Below are positions 34,928-42,899 of a DNA stretch of 64,000 nt, piece after piece; positions within the stretch are counted from its first letter, which is position 1; every line of letters begins with the position of its first letter. The notes below the pieces were generated by a model. The model ran no database searches. It was not told the origin of the DNA and saw nothing but the letters and a program-made list of their open reading frames with translations. Source of the DNA: Murimonas intestini (lineage in GTDB: Bacteria > Bacillota > Clostridia > Lachnospirales > Lachnospiraceae); the NCBI GenBank assembly GCA_003148945.1, contig QGGY01000001.1, forward strand, positions 682,001 to 746,000, given 5' to 3'. The translations under genes were made by a program, and so were the position numbers.

Positions 34928-36355
34928 ATGAACGTGGTACAACGAGGGCTTCGGTCCATAATCAGGAAACCTGTAAAGAGTATACTTTTGCTGTTGGTGG
35001 TAGTGGTGATCAGCAGTTTCTTTATGGCAGGTCTGGCAGGCCAGTCTGCCAGCATTAAAACGCAGGATGCGACACGTCAGGCAGTGGGAGCAACATTTCG
35101 GCTGGAAGGTAATGAGGCAAACCGGCACAAAAGATTAGATGAAGCTGCAAAGAAAATTAGTGAGGGGGAAGACGGAACCTATAATGGCGTTATATTTAAA
35201 CATTTTGCGGACGGTTCATCAATGGTAAAAACAGATAATTCATTTGAAACGATAAAACCAGAGGATGCAGAGAAAATTGCCCAAGTGGATGGGATTGAAG
35301 AATATAATCTGATTACTGTTTCAACTGTAGTGAATCCTGTCAATTTTAAACGTATTGAAGACTCAGATGTGGACCAAAGCAATGATTTAGGCGGGGTCAA
35401 TATACGGGGAAATCGTATTATGGAAATGGATATGGATGTATCTGCGGGAAAGATTGAAATTGTGGATGGGCGGATGATTCAGGAAAATGAGACAAATGTC
35501 TGTGTCATTTCTGAAGAACTGGCTCAGTTCAATCAGATTACACTGGGGGCTGAACTTCAGTTCAACAATGTAAAGGATAAAGAAAATTCCCGGATATATA
35601 GTGCTAAAGTTGTGGGAATATACAAGACGACCCAGAAAATAAAACCAGTAATGTCGGGAGATTCCTACCGTTCGGAGAATACCATCTTTACAGATTTGCA
35701 TTTCCCAGAGAAAGCCTCCGGCGAAGAGGGAAATCCGCTGTTCCAATATGCAATTTTTAGGGTTGATGATGTGAGGGCGTATGACCGGATCAAAGCAGAG
35801 ATTGAGAAAGCAGACATTGACTGGGAGCGGTATGATTTGATTGACAGCGATGGAAACATAAAGAGTATGGCTGAAAATTTTAATGACATGGAAAAAATGA
35901 GCAAGATGTTACTAGTACTTGTATCGGCCGCTAGTTTCCTGATTTTGGTCTTGATTTTTTTGTTTTGGATGAAGAACAGAACACAGGAGATTGGGATACT
36001 GATGGCATTAGGAGAGTCAAAGAAAAGGATATGGCTGCAATTTCTGACAGAAGCATTATTGATAGGAAGTATAGGCTTTGTTCTTTCACTTGGGGTATCT
36101 CCGCTTTTATCGAATGCAACTGCCTCCTATTTGGCCCGGCAGACACAGGAACAGGCTGCAGCAGATGCCGGAAGCGTTTCCACGGACTATGTGGCACCGG
36201 AACTGACCATACAGGATACAGAAATATCAATAACAGGAAACATGGTTGCCATAGATGCAGGGGTAATAGCCGGATTATTGGCGTTTTCAGTTACTATAGC
36301 CGGAATTACCATCATGCGGAAAAAACCAAAGGAGATTTTGAGTGAAATGAGCTGA
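34928..36355 (+). CDS. ABC transporter permease, FtsX-like
   Basis: The 475-residue permease has the same plan as its neighbour: first membrane segment (SIIRKPVKSILLLLVVVVIS), a long extracytoplasmic domain of about 300 residues, then three segments starting with LVLVSAASFLILVLIFLFWM. The coupling motif is NRTQEIGILMALGESKKRIW. It starts 1 bp after the preceding stop and precedes the ATPase by 15 bp. The two permeases probably form a heterodimer. GGAGGGTTAGG serves as the ribosome binding site. Confidence 0.85.
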   Translation: MNVVQRGLRSIIRKPVKSILLLLVVVVISSFFMAGLAGQSASIKTQDATRQAVGATFRLEGNEANRHKRLDEAAKKISEGEDGTYNGVIFKHFADGSSMVKTDNSFETIKPEDAEKIAQVDGIEEYNLITVSTVVNPVNFKRIEDSDVDQSNDLGGVNIRGNRIMEMDMDVSAGKIEIVDGRMIQENETNVCVISEELAQFNQITLGAELQFNNVKDKENSRIYSAKVVGIYKTTQKIKPVMSGDSYRSENTIFTDLHFPEKASGEEGNPLFQYAIFRVDDVRAYDRIKAEIEKADIDWERYDLIDSDGNIKSMAENFNDMEKMSKMLLVLVSAASFLILVLIFLFWMKNRTQEIGILMALGESKKRIWLQFLTEALLIGSIGFVLSLGVSPLLSNATASYLARQTQEQAAADAGSVSTDYVAPELTIQDTEISITGNMVAIDAGVIAGLLAFSVTIAGITIMRKKPKEILSEMS

Positions 36356-36370
36356 AAGGAGCAGCATGTT

Positions 36371-37036
36371 ATGCCAGAAAAATATGATGAAAAGACGATA
36401 TTGGAAGTCAGGAAAGTAAATTACCATTATAAAGCGAACAGAGATAAAAAGATTTTAGACAATATTTCCTACTGCTTTGAAGAGGAAAATGTATATGCGA
36501 TCTTAGGTCCAAGTGGTTCCGGGAAAACTACATTTTTATCTTTACTGGCAGGTCTGGATGTACCGGTGACAGGAAAAATCCTCTATAAAGGGGAAGACAT
36601 CCAAAAGGAAGGGTTGAACCATCATCGGAAAGAAAATGTTTCTTTGGTGTTTCAGAGTTATAATCTGATTGATTACTTGACCCCAAAGGAGAATGTGATG
36701 TTGGGTGGAAAAGAAAATCCGGAAAAACTTTTAGCGGCAGTGGGGATTTCAGAGGGGGATTGGAACAGAAAAATACTGCAGCTGTCAGGAGGCCAGCAGC
36801 AGAGAGTAGCCATAGCAAGAGCACTGGCCAGTCCCGCTAAAGTATTATTGGCAGATGAACCTACGGGAAATCTGGACGAAGAGATAGCAGAGGAGATAAT
36901 TGAGATTTTGCGGAAAAGCGCCCATGATTTAGGTAAATGTGTGATAGTGGTTACACACAGCAAAGCGGTTGCTGATGCTGCCGATATGGTTATTAAGATA
37001 AATTCAGGCAAAATTGAAGAAATTAAAAACTTTTAA
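36371..37036 (+). CDS. ABC transporter ATP-binding protein
   Basis: The 221-residue ATPase has Walker A GPSGSGKTT, Q loop VFQSYNLIDYLTPKENV, signature QLSGGQQQRVAIARAL, Walker B VLLADEPTGNLDEE and H loop VVTHSKAVADAADMVI, of the LolD/MacB class. GGAGCAGCATGTT precedes the ATG. It completes the transporter encoded by the two FtsX-like permeases; with the lipoprotein and the regulator/kinase upstream this is a self-contained sensing and export module. The likely cargo is a peptide or a lipid-linked compound (inference). Confidence 0.9.
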   Translation: MPEKYDEKTILEVRKVNYHYKANRDKKILDNISYCFEEENVYAILGPSGSGKTTFLSLLAGLDVPVTGKILYKGEDIQKEGLNHHRKENVSLVFQSYNLIDYLTPKENVMLGGKENPEKLLAAVGISEGDWNRKILQLSGGQQQRVAIARALASPAKVLLADEPTGNLDEEIAEEIIEILRKSAHDLGKCVIVVTHSKAVADAADMVIKINSGKIEEIKNF

Positions 37037-37042
37037 ATTGGG

Positions 37043-37081
37043 ACCGGCATTCTGAAATACATTTTGAGATCGGTGCCGGAC
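37043..37081 (+). terminator. Possible terminator hairpin
   Basis: CCGGCA and TGCCGG, extended by TCTGAAA/TTTGAGA, form an interrupted stem after the ATPase, followed by ACTTTTA. Confidence 0.45.
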
Positions 37082-37191
37082 TTTTATGGCTTGTCCGGAA
37101 GTCTTAAAATCATACTTTACTTTAATTTTTTATGAACTATCAACCAGAGGAATTGACAAAAATCTTTGTACGGCATATAATAACATTGATA

Positions 37192-37206
37192 TATAACTTA
37201 GTTATG
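37192..37206. promoter_or_regulatory. TetR operator-like palindrome
   Basis: ATAACTTAGTTAT is a perfect palindrome around a central T, overlapping the presumed transcription start of the TetR gene. It is 10-20 bp before GGAGGGG. Confidence 0.45.
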
Positions 37207-37223
37207 TAATGGAGGGGACATTT

Positions 37224-37775
37224 ATGCCACCAAAGGTTAAGATACCCAGAGAAGCAATTATTGAAAAAGCATTTGAGTTGACAAAAGCATATGGTTTTGA
37301 AAAAGTAACCGCACGTTTCCTTGCCAGTGAATTAAAATGTTCTACTCAACCAGTGTTTCATGCTTTTCGCAATATGGAAGAACTAAAGGAAGAAGTTTAC
37401 AAAAAGACGCAAAAACTATTTGAAGAGACCATGCTGCAACAGCCATCAGATACAGAAACGCCCTATTTTTTAAGTATGGGACTAAAGTATGTGGAGCTGG
37501 CTCAGAAGGAAAAAAATCTGTTTCGTCTTCTATGTATGTCCGATAGTGGAACAAGACTTGAAAGCCTTTACGATCTGGCTAAACACGTTCCTGTTCCGAT
37601 TGATCGGGGAGTGTTTGTGAAAACATGGATATTTACGCATGGTATAGCAACTATTGTTTCTACGAACACGACAAACATTGCACCCGAAGAAATAAGGCAG
37701 TTACTTATAGAAGCGTGTGCCGGTTTCAAATTATATCACAATGAAAATAAAGGGGGGTCGGCATATGAAACATAA
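37224..37775 (+). CDS. TetR-family transcriptional regulator
   Basis: The 183-residue regulator has an N-terminal helix-turn-helix (REAIIEKAFELTKAYGFEKV, then ASELKCSTQPVFHAFRNMEE) and an all-helical ligand domain. The frame opens at 37209, but GGAGGGGACATTT is positioned for the ATG at 37224. It overlaps the start of the small membrane protein (37765) by 11 bp, so it heads an operon of regulator, small membrane protein and condensation-domain-like acyltransferase. A palindrome upstream suggests autorepression. The ligand cannot be told. Confidence 0.85.
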   Translation: MPPKVKIPREAIIEKAFELTKAYGFEKVTARFLASELKCSTQPVFHAFRNMEELKEEVYKKTQKLFEETMLQQPSDTETPYFLSMGLKYVELAQKEKNLFRLLCMSDSGTRLESLYDLAKHVPVPIDRGVFVKTWIFTHGIATIVSTNTTNIAPEEIRQLLIEACAGFKLYHNENKGGSAYET

Positions 37776-38049
37776 GAATATGCGCTATGACAACCGCTAT
37801 AAATATAAGCTGAATATGCTTGAACCGGGACTTATAATGATGAAAATCATTGGAGTATTATTTGTTATTGGTATTTTATTTTGGGTGGCAGGATGGCATT
37901 GGTTTTCCGCACTTTCTTTGTTTTTGGCAGGAGCCGTATTTGCTGCTTTGTTAATCTTAGCAGCCATTGAAGCACATCAGGACAAGGTGTTAAATGAGAT
38001 TGCCATGCGAGAAAATGATGAATTGGAGAAAAAACATGAAATCGGTTAA
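37765..38049 (+). CDS. Small membrane protein
   Basis: The 94-residue protein has two hydrophobic segments (about residues 25-45: LIMMKIIGVLFVIGILFWVA, and 46-68: ALSLFLAGAVFAALLILAAI) between a basic N-terminus (MKHKNMRYDNRYKYKLN) and an acidic, charged C-terminus. GGGGGGTC precedes the ATG. It sits between the TetR gene and the acyltransferase, overlapping both by a few bases, and so is presumably functionally linked to them. No family recognised. Confidence 0.6.
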   Translation: MKHKNMRYDNRYKYKLNMLEPGLIMMKIIGVLFVIGILFWVAGWHWFSALSLFLAGAVFAALLILAAIEAHQDKVLNEIAMRENDELEKKHEIG

Positions 38050-39255
38050 AAATTATGTGTATACAGAACGTGCACATTTTATGTGTCCTAATATGCACTT
38101 TGGAATTATGGCAAAGATAGATAGTCATTATGAGGAAGGACAGTTAAGGCAAAGTATAGATATTCTTCAAAAGGCTCACCCGTTTCTGCAAAGTTTAATT
38201 GCAGAGGAAACGGACACTGGCAGATTATATTATCAAATACAAGATTGTTTGAATATTCCAGTGTTGGTAAAGGACGAAGCTGCTTTGTGGCAGCAAGATT
38301 ATGAAGAAATATCTGTCCGTGGGTGGAATGTCAAGAAAGAATGTCTGCTAAAAGTGGTGGTTTATCCAAATGAAAATGGATTTCAAATACTTTTTATTGC
38401 CCACCATCTTTTGTGTGACGGCAGAGGGTTTTACAGCTGGCAGAGGAATTTGCAGAGCATTATGCTAACGGGATAATGCCGCAATTTGCCCCGGAATGTT
38501 TAATTCAAGGCTTAAACGATCTTCCCTCAAACAGCGACTTGCCGCTTATCAGTAAATTGATTGTAGGAGACGCAAATAGGAAATGGAAAAAAGAGGGACA
38601 GAAGGTTATGTATGGGCAATATAGCATATTTGAAAGAGCCTATATTCAAAAATGCAAAATGAAACAGGAAATTTTCACCATTTGCAATCAGGAGTTGGAA
38701 GAAATACAGGCTTCATGCAAACAACATGGCATTACTGTAAATGACTATCTGATTGCAAAAATGATGTTGGACGAGAATACAAATAAGGTGGTTATTGCAG
38801 CTGATATTCGTAATCAGACAAAATGTTACAGACAAGGGGCAATGGGAAATTATTCTACTGCTTTTAGCGTTTCTGTGAAAAAGAACGAGAAAAATATAAT
38901 TTCCCTTGCAAAGCGCGCAGCGTCACAAATCATAAATATATGCAGGCACCCACAGAAAGAAATGCTTGTGCTTGCCTGTTATATACATATGCAGCCAGAG
39001 CTGATTGACGCTGTAGCAATATCTACATTAGGAGATTTTGAAAGTAAAGCAGGAACATTTGTGGGAAGAAATATGTTTGGATTTGGCTCCCAAAACGGTT
39101 ATAGTATAACCAATTTAGGGAAAATTGAAAGTAATATAATTGCAGAAGCTATTTTTATACCACCTGCTTCACCTGCCAACAAAAAAACTTGGGGGGTGCT
39201 AACGGTGAATAACCATATGAAAATATGCGCGTCAAATTTAATTACAGAGCAGTAG
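38036..39255 (+). pseudogene. Condensation-domain-like acyltransferase, single frameshift
   Basis: Two adjacent frames, 38036-38476 and 38476-39255, together encode about 406 residues of a CoA-dependent acyltransferase of the condensation/alcohol O-acetyltransferase type. The first half contains the catalytic H-H-x-x-x-D-G as IAHHLLCDGRG near residue 120. The first frame then runs into FYSWQRNLQSIM and a stop; the other frame, read upstream of its ATG, gives LAEEFAEHYANGIMPQFAPE, a continuous protein. Loss of one base near 38440 explains the split. The second part has a D-F-G-W-like region MFGFGSQNGYSITNLG, consistent with the family. If the frameshift is real the enzyme is dead; a sequencing error is possible. 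TetR-controlled with a small membrane protein. Confidence 0.7.
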
Positions 39256-39268
39256 CTGTCATAATCAT

Positions 39269-39330
39269 TAAATCCCGGCTGCTCATATTGACTTGGCGGC
39301 TAATTGAACCCACATTTTAAGATGGATGCC
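39269..39330 (+). repeat. Dispersed intergenic element, member G
   Basis: TTAAATCCCGGCTGCTCATA is followed by TTGACTTGGCGGC and TAATTGAACCCACATTTTAA. It aligns with 21173-21230. Behind it, 39331-39530 has open but unrecognisable sequence. Confidence 0.5.
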
Positions 39331-39532
39331 CAGTTACTTTTGGCATACAGAAAACGAACAACGGTCATTTCGGAGTCTGCTTCTGAAATGAGATAGAAAA
39401 CAAGAAAAAAAGGAGAAGGAGAAAGCATTGAGGTCGATGCTGGCGGAAATGGAAAGGAAGCTGATATACTTGTGAGTACATGATATGACAGAGATATCAC
39501 AGCTCCGCATTCGATTTGCGCCTTCTTTTTAA

Positions 39533-39561
39533 TTGTAACGATGCAGTGTGGATGGTATACT
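39533..39561 (+). promoter_or_regulatory. Sigma-A-type promoter
   Basis: TTGTAA and TATACT are separated by exactly 17 bp and lie 66 bp before the next start codon. Confidence 0.65.
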
Positions 39562-39626
39562 AATAATGAATCCACAGTATTTTCAAGTTATTGGAAGTGT
39601 GGATTTTAAAGATATGGAGGTAACAG

Positions 39627-40006
39627 ATGTTTTTTAAGAAAAAAGATAGAATAAGGAAAAGAGTCATTTGTCCGATTTCGGTAATAATTCAAATAATACA
39701 GGATACTATTGATATTGATGCCGGAATGAGTGAGTTTGTCATCAATTTTGAAGGAAAAGAACATAAGGTAGGTTTTACAAGTGACTTCAGTAGAAGCCGA
39801 GGCTTTTCAGTAGAAGCCGAGGCTTTTTTGACCCGATGTTTTACCTTGACGAACAGGAGTTTGATAACTTCCAGGCATTCAAAACAGAGGCAGTCTTAGA
39901 GGGTGAAATTTTCGCACAGAGAACTGATGACGTCGAGATTATTGATGCTGACAACGGTGCCGTAAAATTTCCGTGGTATACAGAACTCGAAAAATATGTT
40001 GTATAG
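39627..40006 (+). pseudogene. Unknown protein, frameshifted by a 20-bp tandem duplication
   Basis: The ATG after ATGGAGG opens MFFKKKDRIRKRVICPISVI and runs through GMSEFVINFEGKEHKVGFTS. The frame then crosses two exact tandem copies of a 20-bp unit (39788-39807, 39808-39827) and stops at 39899. Removing one copy restores a frame of 119 residues that continues RGFFDPMFYLDEQEFDNFQA and ends ...FPWYTELEKYVV at TAG 40004-40006; the arithmetic is (380-20)/3 = 120 codons. The restored protein looks ordinary in composition, but I do not recognise the family. A promoter is in place. It may be a reversible slipped-strand inactivation. Confidence 0.7.
39788..39827 (+). repeat. Tandem 2 x 20-bp repeat inside a gene
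   Basis: Two perfect adjacent copies of CAGTAGAAGCCGAGGCTTTT. Each unit also contains AAGCC/GGCTT, so it can fold into a small hairpin, a structure that favours slippage. Confidence 0.95.
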
Positions 40007-40017
40007 AGATTGACTAT

Positions 40018-40116
40018 ATGAAAACAATCGTTTTATTCATTGCAATGAGTCTTAACGTATATATTTCAGATAAAAATGGAAGTGTAGGCTGGATATGTGG
40101 CCATATACAGGCTTGA
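40018..40116 (+). pseudogene. Dihydrofolate-reductase-family (RibD C-terminal type) N-terminal fragment
   Basis: The 32-codon frame reads MKTIVLFIAMSLNVYISDKN then GSVGWICGHIQA and a stop. It matches the start of the dihydrofolate reductase family of RibD-C-like proteins (x-V-L-F-I-A-M-S-L-D-G-Y-I-A-D-x-x-G). The rest of the domain is absent; a dispersed spacer follows directly. The usual Asp-Gly after the strand is changed to Asn-Val. Confidence 0.65.
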
Positions 40117-40155
40117 CAAGTTATGTAATAACTAAGAGAAAAATTTGAATTTTTA
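40117..40155 (+). repeat. Dispersed intergenic element, member H
   Basis: AAGTTATGTAATAACTAAGA then GAAAAATTTGAATTTTTAAC. AGTTAT and ATAACT pair, and the right half matches the other members. Confidence 0.55.
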
Positions 40156-40196
40156 ACTGAAATTTTTTGTATTTTGCGAAGGGAGAATATTGATTT

Positions 40197-40437
40197 ATGC
40201 TTTCAATATTAGGTGCAGTATTATTTGGAGTTATAGCAACTATAACAGTTCTTGTTGCTTGCGGTTTGCCTTTGGGCGAATTTACAATGGGTGGACAACA
40301 GTTTCTTCTTTGCCGCTTACCTATCTTTGAATACTATTATGAACATGATTTCAAAAAGTAGGAAAGAAAAATATGTAATGACTCCGCTTTCACTTATAGC
40401 CGGAATATGTTTTTGGATAACGGCATTTCAGATGTAG
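40197..40437 (+). pseudogene. Small membrane protein, deleted and frameshifted
   Basis: The ATG at 40197 opens MLSILGAVLFGVIATITVLV then ACGLPLGEFTMGGQQ, a sequence known from a family of small bacterial membrane proteins of about 130 residues. The frame then shifts; in the other frame FFAAYLSLNTIMNMISKSRK, EKYVMTPLSLIAGICFWITA and FQM complete the C-terminus up to 40437. The middle part is missing. GAAGGGAG lies upstream. Its function is unknown and it cannot make an intact protein. Confidence 0.6.
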
Positions 40438-40467
40438 TATGTAAAATGAGGATAATCTACAGTGCGT

Positions 40468-40510
40468 CAAATTCCAGGTTATGGTAGAAAAAATATAATT
40501 TGGAGAAAAA
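40468..40510 (+). repeat. Dispersed intergenic element, member I
   Basis: CAAATTCCAGGTTATGGTAG then AAAAAATATAATTTGGAGAA. It aligns with 14121-14162 and with 42861-42899. Confidence 0.55.
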
Positions 40511-40674
40511 ATGAAACTAACATATAGAAAAGCGATAAAAAATGATTCGGAATTATTTCTGCCAATGGAAAACAATCTATCAAATTGACTTTTGATGAAA
40601 TTTCTGACATTGCAGGGATAGCCATAGACCATTCATTTTTAAAATATAAAAAAGAACTAATGGAGTATGTTTAA
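40511..40674 (+). pseudogene. Chimeric scrap: GNAT N-terminus joined to an unrelated tail
   Basis: The ATG at 40511 begins MKLTYRKAIKNDSELFLPME, a GNAT start, and stops after 25 codons. In another frame from 40561 the sequence reads NGKQSIKLTFDEISDIAGIA then IDHSFLKYKKELMEYV and TAA. This resembles the DUF7662-like pattern (S/T-F-x-E-I-x-x-I-x-G-x-x-I-x-x-S). The join is within a few bases at about 40560, so a deletion fused the head of one gene to the tail of another. Confidence 0.5.
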
Positions 40675-40723
40675 TGAAAATTTGAAGTTTTAGGGCTAAA
40701 TAAATTGAAAGGTAATTATTGTT

Positions 40724-41185
40724 ATGGAAAAGACGGAATTAAATTTTGTGTGTACCGGAATGAAAACGGGTAAAAAAATCCCGATTGAATATACTGGGCG
40801 AGGACAAAACATATCGCCAGAGTTTATTATTAAAAATTTGTTGCCCAATGCCAAAACATTAGCCATTACGTTAGAGGATTTGACACATCCAATAAAAAAA
40901 TTTACCCATTGGATTATTTGGAATATTCCTGCAACTGATAAAATCGAGAAAGGAATTCCAGCGGGTAAGATAGTGTTGGGAAATGCAGTTCAAGGGGTTG
41001 GATATGGTTTCCATCAATATGCTGGGCCTAAACCTCCGAAAGGGAAAAAGCATATCTACCTCTTTACTATCTATGCTTTGGATTGTGAATTAAATTTAAG
41101 TGCCAATTCTATGAAAGGAACTTTTTTAAGAAGGGCAAAAGGTCATATTATTCAAAGCGGAAATGTAATAGGTGAATTTGAGTAG
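40724..41185 (+). CDS. YbhB/YbcL family Raf kinase inhibitor-like protein (PEBP)
   Basis: The 153-residue protein has the phosphatidylethanolamine-binding protein fold. It shows the bacterial pattern IPIEYTGRGQNISPEF, LAITLEDLTHPIKKFTHWII (the ligand-site D-P-x-x-x-x-x-x-H-W region, here with Leu-Thr-His), WNIPATDKIEKGIP, GYHQYAGP-like GYGFHQYAGPKPPKGKKHIY and a final strand. The cellular role of the family in bacteria is not settled. It is a stand-alone gene with a modest ribosome binding site (AAAGGTAATT). It is intact, unlike its neighbours to the left. Confidence 0.85.
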   Translation: MEKTELNFVCTGMKTGKKIPIEYTGRGQNISPEFIIKNLLPNAKTLAITLEDLTHPIKKFTHWIIWNIPATDKIEKGIPAGKIVLGNAVQGVGYGFHQYAGPKPPKGKKHIYLFTIYALDCELNLSANSMKGTFLRRAKGHIIQSGNVIGEFE

Positions 41186-41227
41186 CACACCGACAGATGA
41201 TTTTTGGGATGATAATAGAGGAGATGT

Positions 41228-41950
41228 ATGAAAATATATAATGCCGGAAACAGAGTCATGAATACATATCTTTACCAGATTAATGATGGGTTTGTTATGA
41301 TTGATACAGGCTATGAAAATAATTATACAAAATGTACTTCGTCTATGAAACGAAAAGGAATTTCTTGGGCTAATATTAAATATATTTTTCTAACACATGC
41401 CCATGATGACCATGCCGGTTTTCTGAAAGAGGCATTGGATAAGCATCCCAATATTACTTGTATTATAAGTGATAAAGCATTTTCAGTTTTGGCAAGAGGA
41501 CAAAATTCCTTTGAGGGTGGCTGCAGTAGTAGGCTTGCACTGTTCTTTTGTCGCATTATGAAGTTATTGGGCAATGGAAAACATCTTTTTCCTGCAATAG
41601 ATGAAACCTATAAAAAAAGATTTATAGAGATAACAAAAGATAATGTTTCTGGAATTGAAAAGTTATTATCTGGCAAAATATTATTCACACCAGGACATAC
41701 AGCGGATTCTATTTCCTTAAAAGTGGAAAATCAAATATTTTGTGGAGATGCCGCAATGAATGGTTTGCCAAGTTTACATAGGATAACGATATGGGTAGAG
41801 AATAAAAAAGAATTTGAAAATTCGTGGAAAGTATTGTTGGATGAAAATGTAGATTATATTTACCCATCACATGGACAACGATTCAAAAGTAATGATTTGT
41901 ATAAGTTCAAAACTGAAATTAGTAAGCTTAAGTTATATCTTTTGAAGTGA
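41228..41950 (+). CDS. MBL-fold metallo-hydrolase
   Basis: The 240-residue protein is a metallo-beta-lactamase-fold hydrolase with the zinc motif THAHDDHAG (residues 58-66), a further His in LFTPGHTADSISL, an Asp in FCGDAAMNG and the late His in YPSHG. Two-zinc binding is thus complete. The substrate class cannot be told (thioesters, lactones and phosphodiesters are all possible). AGAGGAGATGT precedes the ATG. It lies 42 bp after the PEBP gene and is followed by a dispersed spacer. Confidence 0.85.
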   Translation: MKIYNAGNRVMNTYLYQINDGFVMIDTGYENNYTKCTSSMKRKGISWANIKYIFLTHAHDDHAGFLKEALDKHPNITCIISDKAFSVLARGQNSFEGGCSSRLALFFCRIMKLLGNGKHLFPAIDETYKKRFIEITKDNVSGIEKLLSGKILFTPGHTADSISLKVENQIFCGDAAMNGLPSLHRITIWVENKKEFENSWKVLLDENVDYIYPSHGQRFKSNDLYKFKTEISKLKLYLLK

Positions 41951-41960
41951 CAACAATATC

Positions 41961-42005
41961 TTCAAATCCCAGTTTATCCGAAAGAGAAATTTGAATTTGT
42001 AGAGG
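41961..42005 (+). repeat. Dispersed intergenic element, member J (best conserved)
   Basis: TTCAAATCCCAGTTTATCCG then AAAGAGAAATTTGAATTTGT and AGAGG. TTCAAAT and ATTTGAA pair perfectly. It supplies the ribosome binding site of the next gene. Confidence 0.65.
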
Positions 42006-42014
42006 TAAGACAAT

Positions 42015-42584
42015 ATGAATACGCCTACATTAGAAACAAAGCGTTTGATTTTAAGAAAATTTACAGAACAAGATATGGAAGCATTATATCTAATTCTTAA
42101 AGATGAGGAAGTGAATAAGTTTTTACCGTGGTATCCCATAAAAAATATAGAGGAAACAAAGAAATTTTATGAGGAAAGATATGCTTCAAAATATGCACAA
42201 CCGCAAGGCTACGCATATGCTATTTGCCTAAAAGAAGATAATTTCCCAATAGGTTATATCAACGTTGATATGGAAGAACACCATGACTTTGGTTACGGAT
42301 TGCGTAAGGAGTTTTGGCATAGGGGAATTGTTACAGAAGCAGGGAAAGCCGTCGTGGGACAGGTAAAAAAAGACGGGCTAGCATATATTACAGCAACCCA
42401 TGATAAAAACAATCCGAGAAGCGGAAATGTTATGAAAAAAGTAGGTATGAGATACTGCTATTCTTATGAAGAACAATGGCAACCGAAGGATATTCCCGTC
42501 ATATTTAGAATGTATCAGCTCAACTTTAATGGCAACACAGATTTTGTGGTTTGGTCTGTTCGCAATGTCCTGTATACATTGTAA
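42015..42584 (+). CDS. GNAT N-acetyltransferase (RimJ/RimL type) with a replaced C-terminus
   Basis: The 189-residue frame has the RimJ/RimL pattern: LETKRLILRKFTEQDMEALY, FLPWYPIKNIEETKKFYEER, GYINVDMEEHHDFGYGLRKE, the acetyl-CoA loop FWHRGIVTEAGKAV, and NPRSGNVMKKVGMRYCYSYE. The family end normally continues after F-R-M-Y-Q-L-N-F with a Y-x-x-Y-W segment. Here after NFNGN the last codons read TDFVVWSVRNVLYTL, which are out-of-frame codons of the downstream DUF3795 gene. The domain itself is complete, so it may still be active. GTAGAGGTAAG precedes the ATG. Confidence 0.75.
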   Translation: MNTPTLETKRLILRKFTEQDMEALYLILKDEEVNKFLPWYPIKNIEETKKFYEERYASKYAQPQGYAYAICLKEDNFPIGYINVDMEEHHDFGYGLRKEFWHRGIVTEAGKAVVGQVKKDGLAYITATHDKNNPRSGNVMKKVGMRYCYSYEEQWQPKDIPVIFRMYQLNFNGNTDFVVWSVRNVLYTL

Positions 42585-42862
42585 CCAAGACGAATAATGA
42601 AGAACTAAAAGAGAAATTAGCAATCGAATATTCTACAGACACATTTGAGTTTGTAAAAGAAGATATGAATTGTACGGGGTGTCACTCGGTAGTTGGAGTA
42701 AATGAGAAAATGTGTAAAGAATGTCTTATGAGAAAGTGTGGTATGCACAAAAGCATTTCTCATTGTGCAGAATGTAATGAGTACCCATGCCAGTACATAA
42801 ACAGTTATGTGCCAACTGGAAGTGAGAATCGCAAAATGCTAGATGAACTGGTAAAGAAATAA
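42544..42862 (+). pseudogene. DUF3795 protein, 5'-truncated and fused behind the GNAT gene
   Basis: The frame reads CGLVCSQCPVYIVTKTNNEE, CTGCHSVVGVNEKMCKECLM, KCGMHKSISHCAECNEYPCQ and YINSYVPTGSENRKM, clearly a DUF3795 member related to the ones at 768 and 20027. Upstream of the first Cys the frame reads WQHRF after a TAA, so the start codon and first residues are lost. The GNAT gene runs into it in another frame. A start at the Val/Met at 42551 would lack the first Cys and there is no ribosome binding site, so I call it a pseudogene. Confidence 0.7.
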
Positions 42863-42899
42863 ATTCCAGTTGTCAAACTGGAAAATTTGAATTTGTGAG
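42861..42899 (+). repeat. Dispersed intergenic element, member K
   Basis: AAATTCCAGTTGTCAAACTG then GAAAATTTGAATTTGTGAGA. TTCCAGTT and AACTGGAA form an 8-bp hairpin with a 4-nt loop. It starts inside the stop codon of the preceding gene. Confidence 0.65.

Noticed and set aside
39331-39530. Possible gene on either strand (91 codons on the minus strand)
   Set aside because: No family match, no ribosome binding site, and the plus-strand promoter at 39533 points to the next gene.
41966-41980. TTCAAATCCC looks like a tRNA T-loop
   Set aside because: There is no acceptor stem, anticodon arm or CCA around it; it belongs to the dispersed spacer family.
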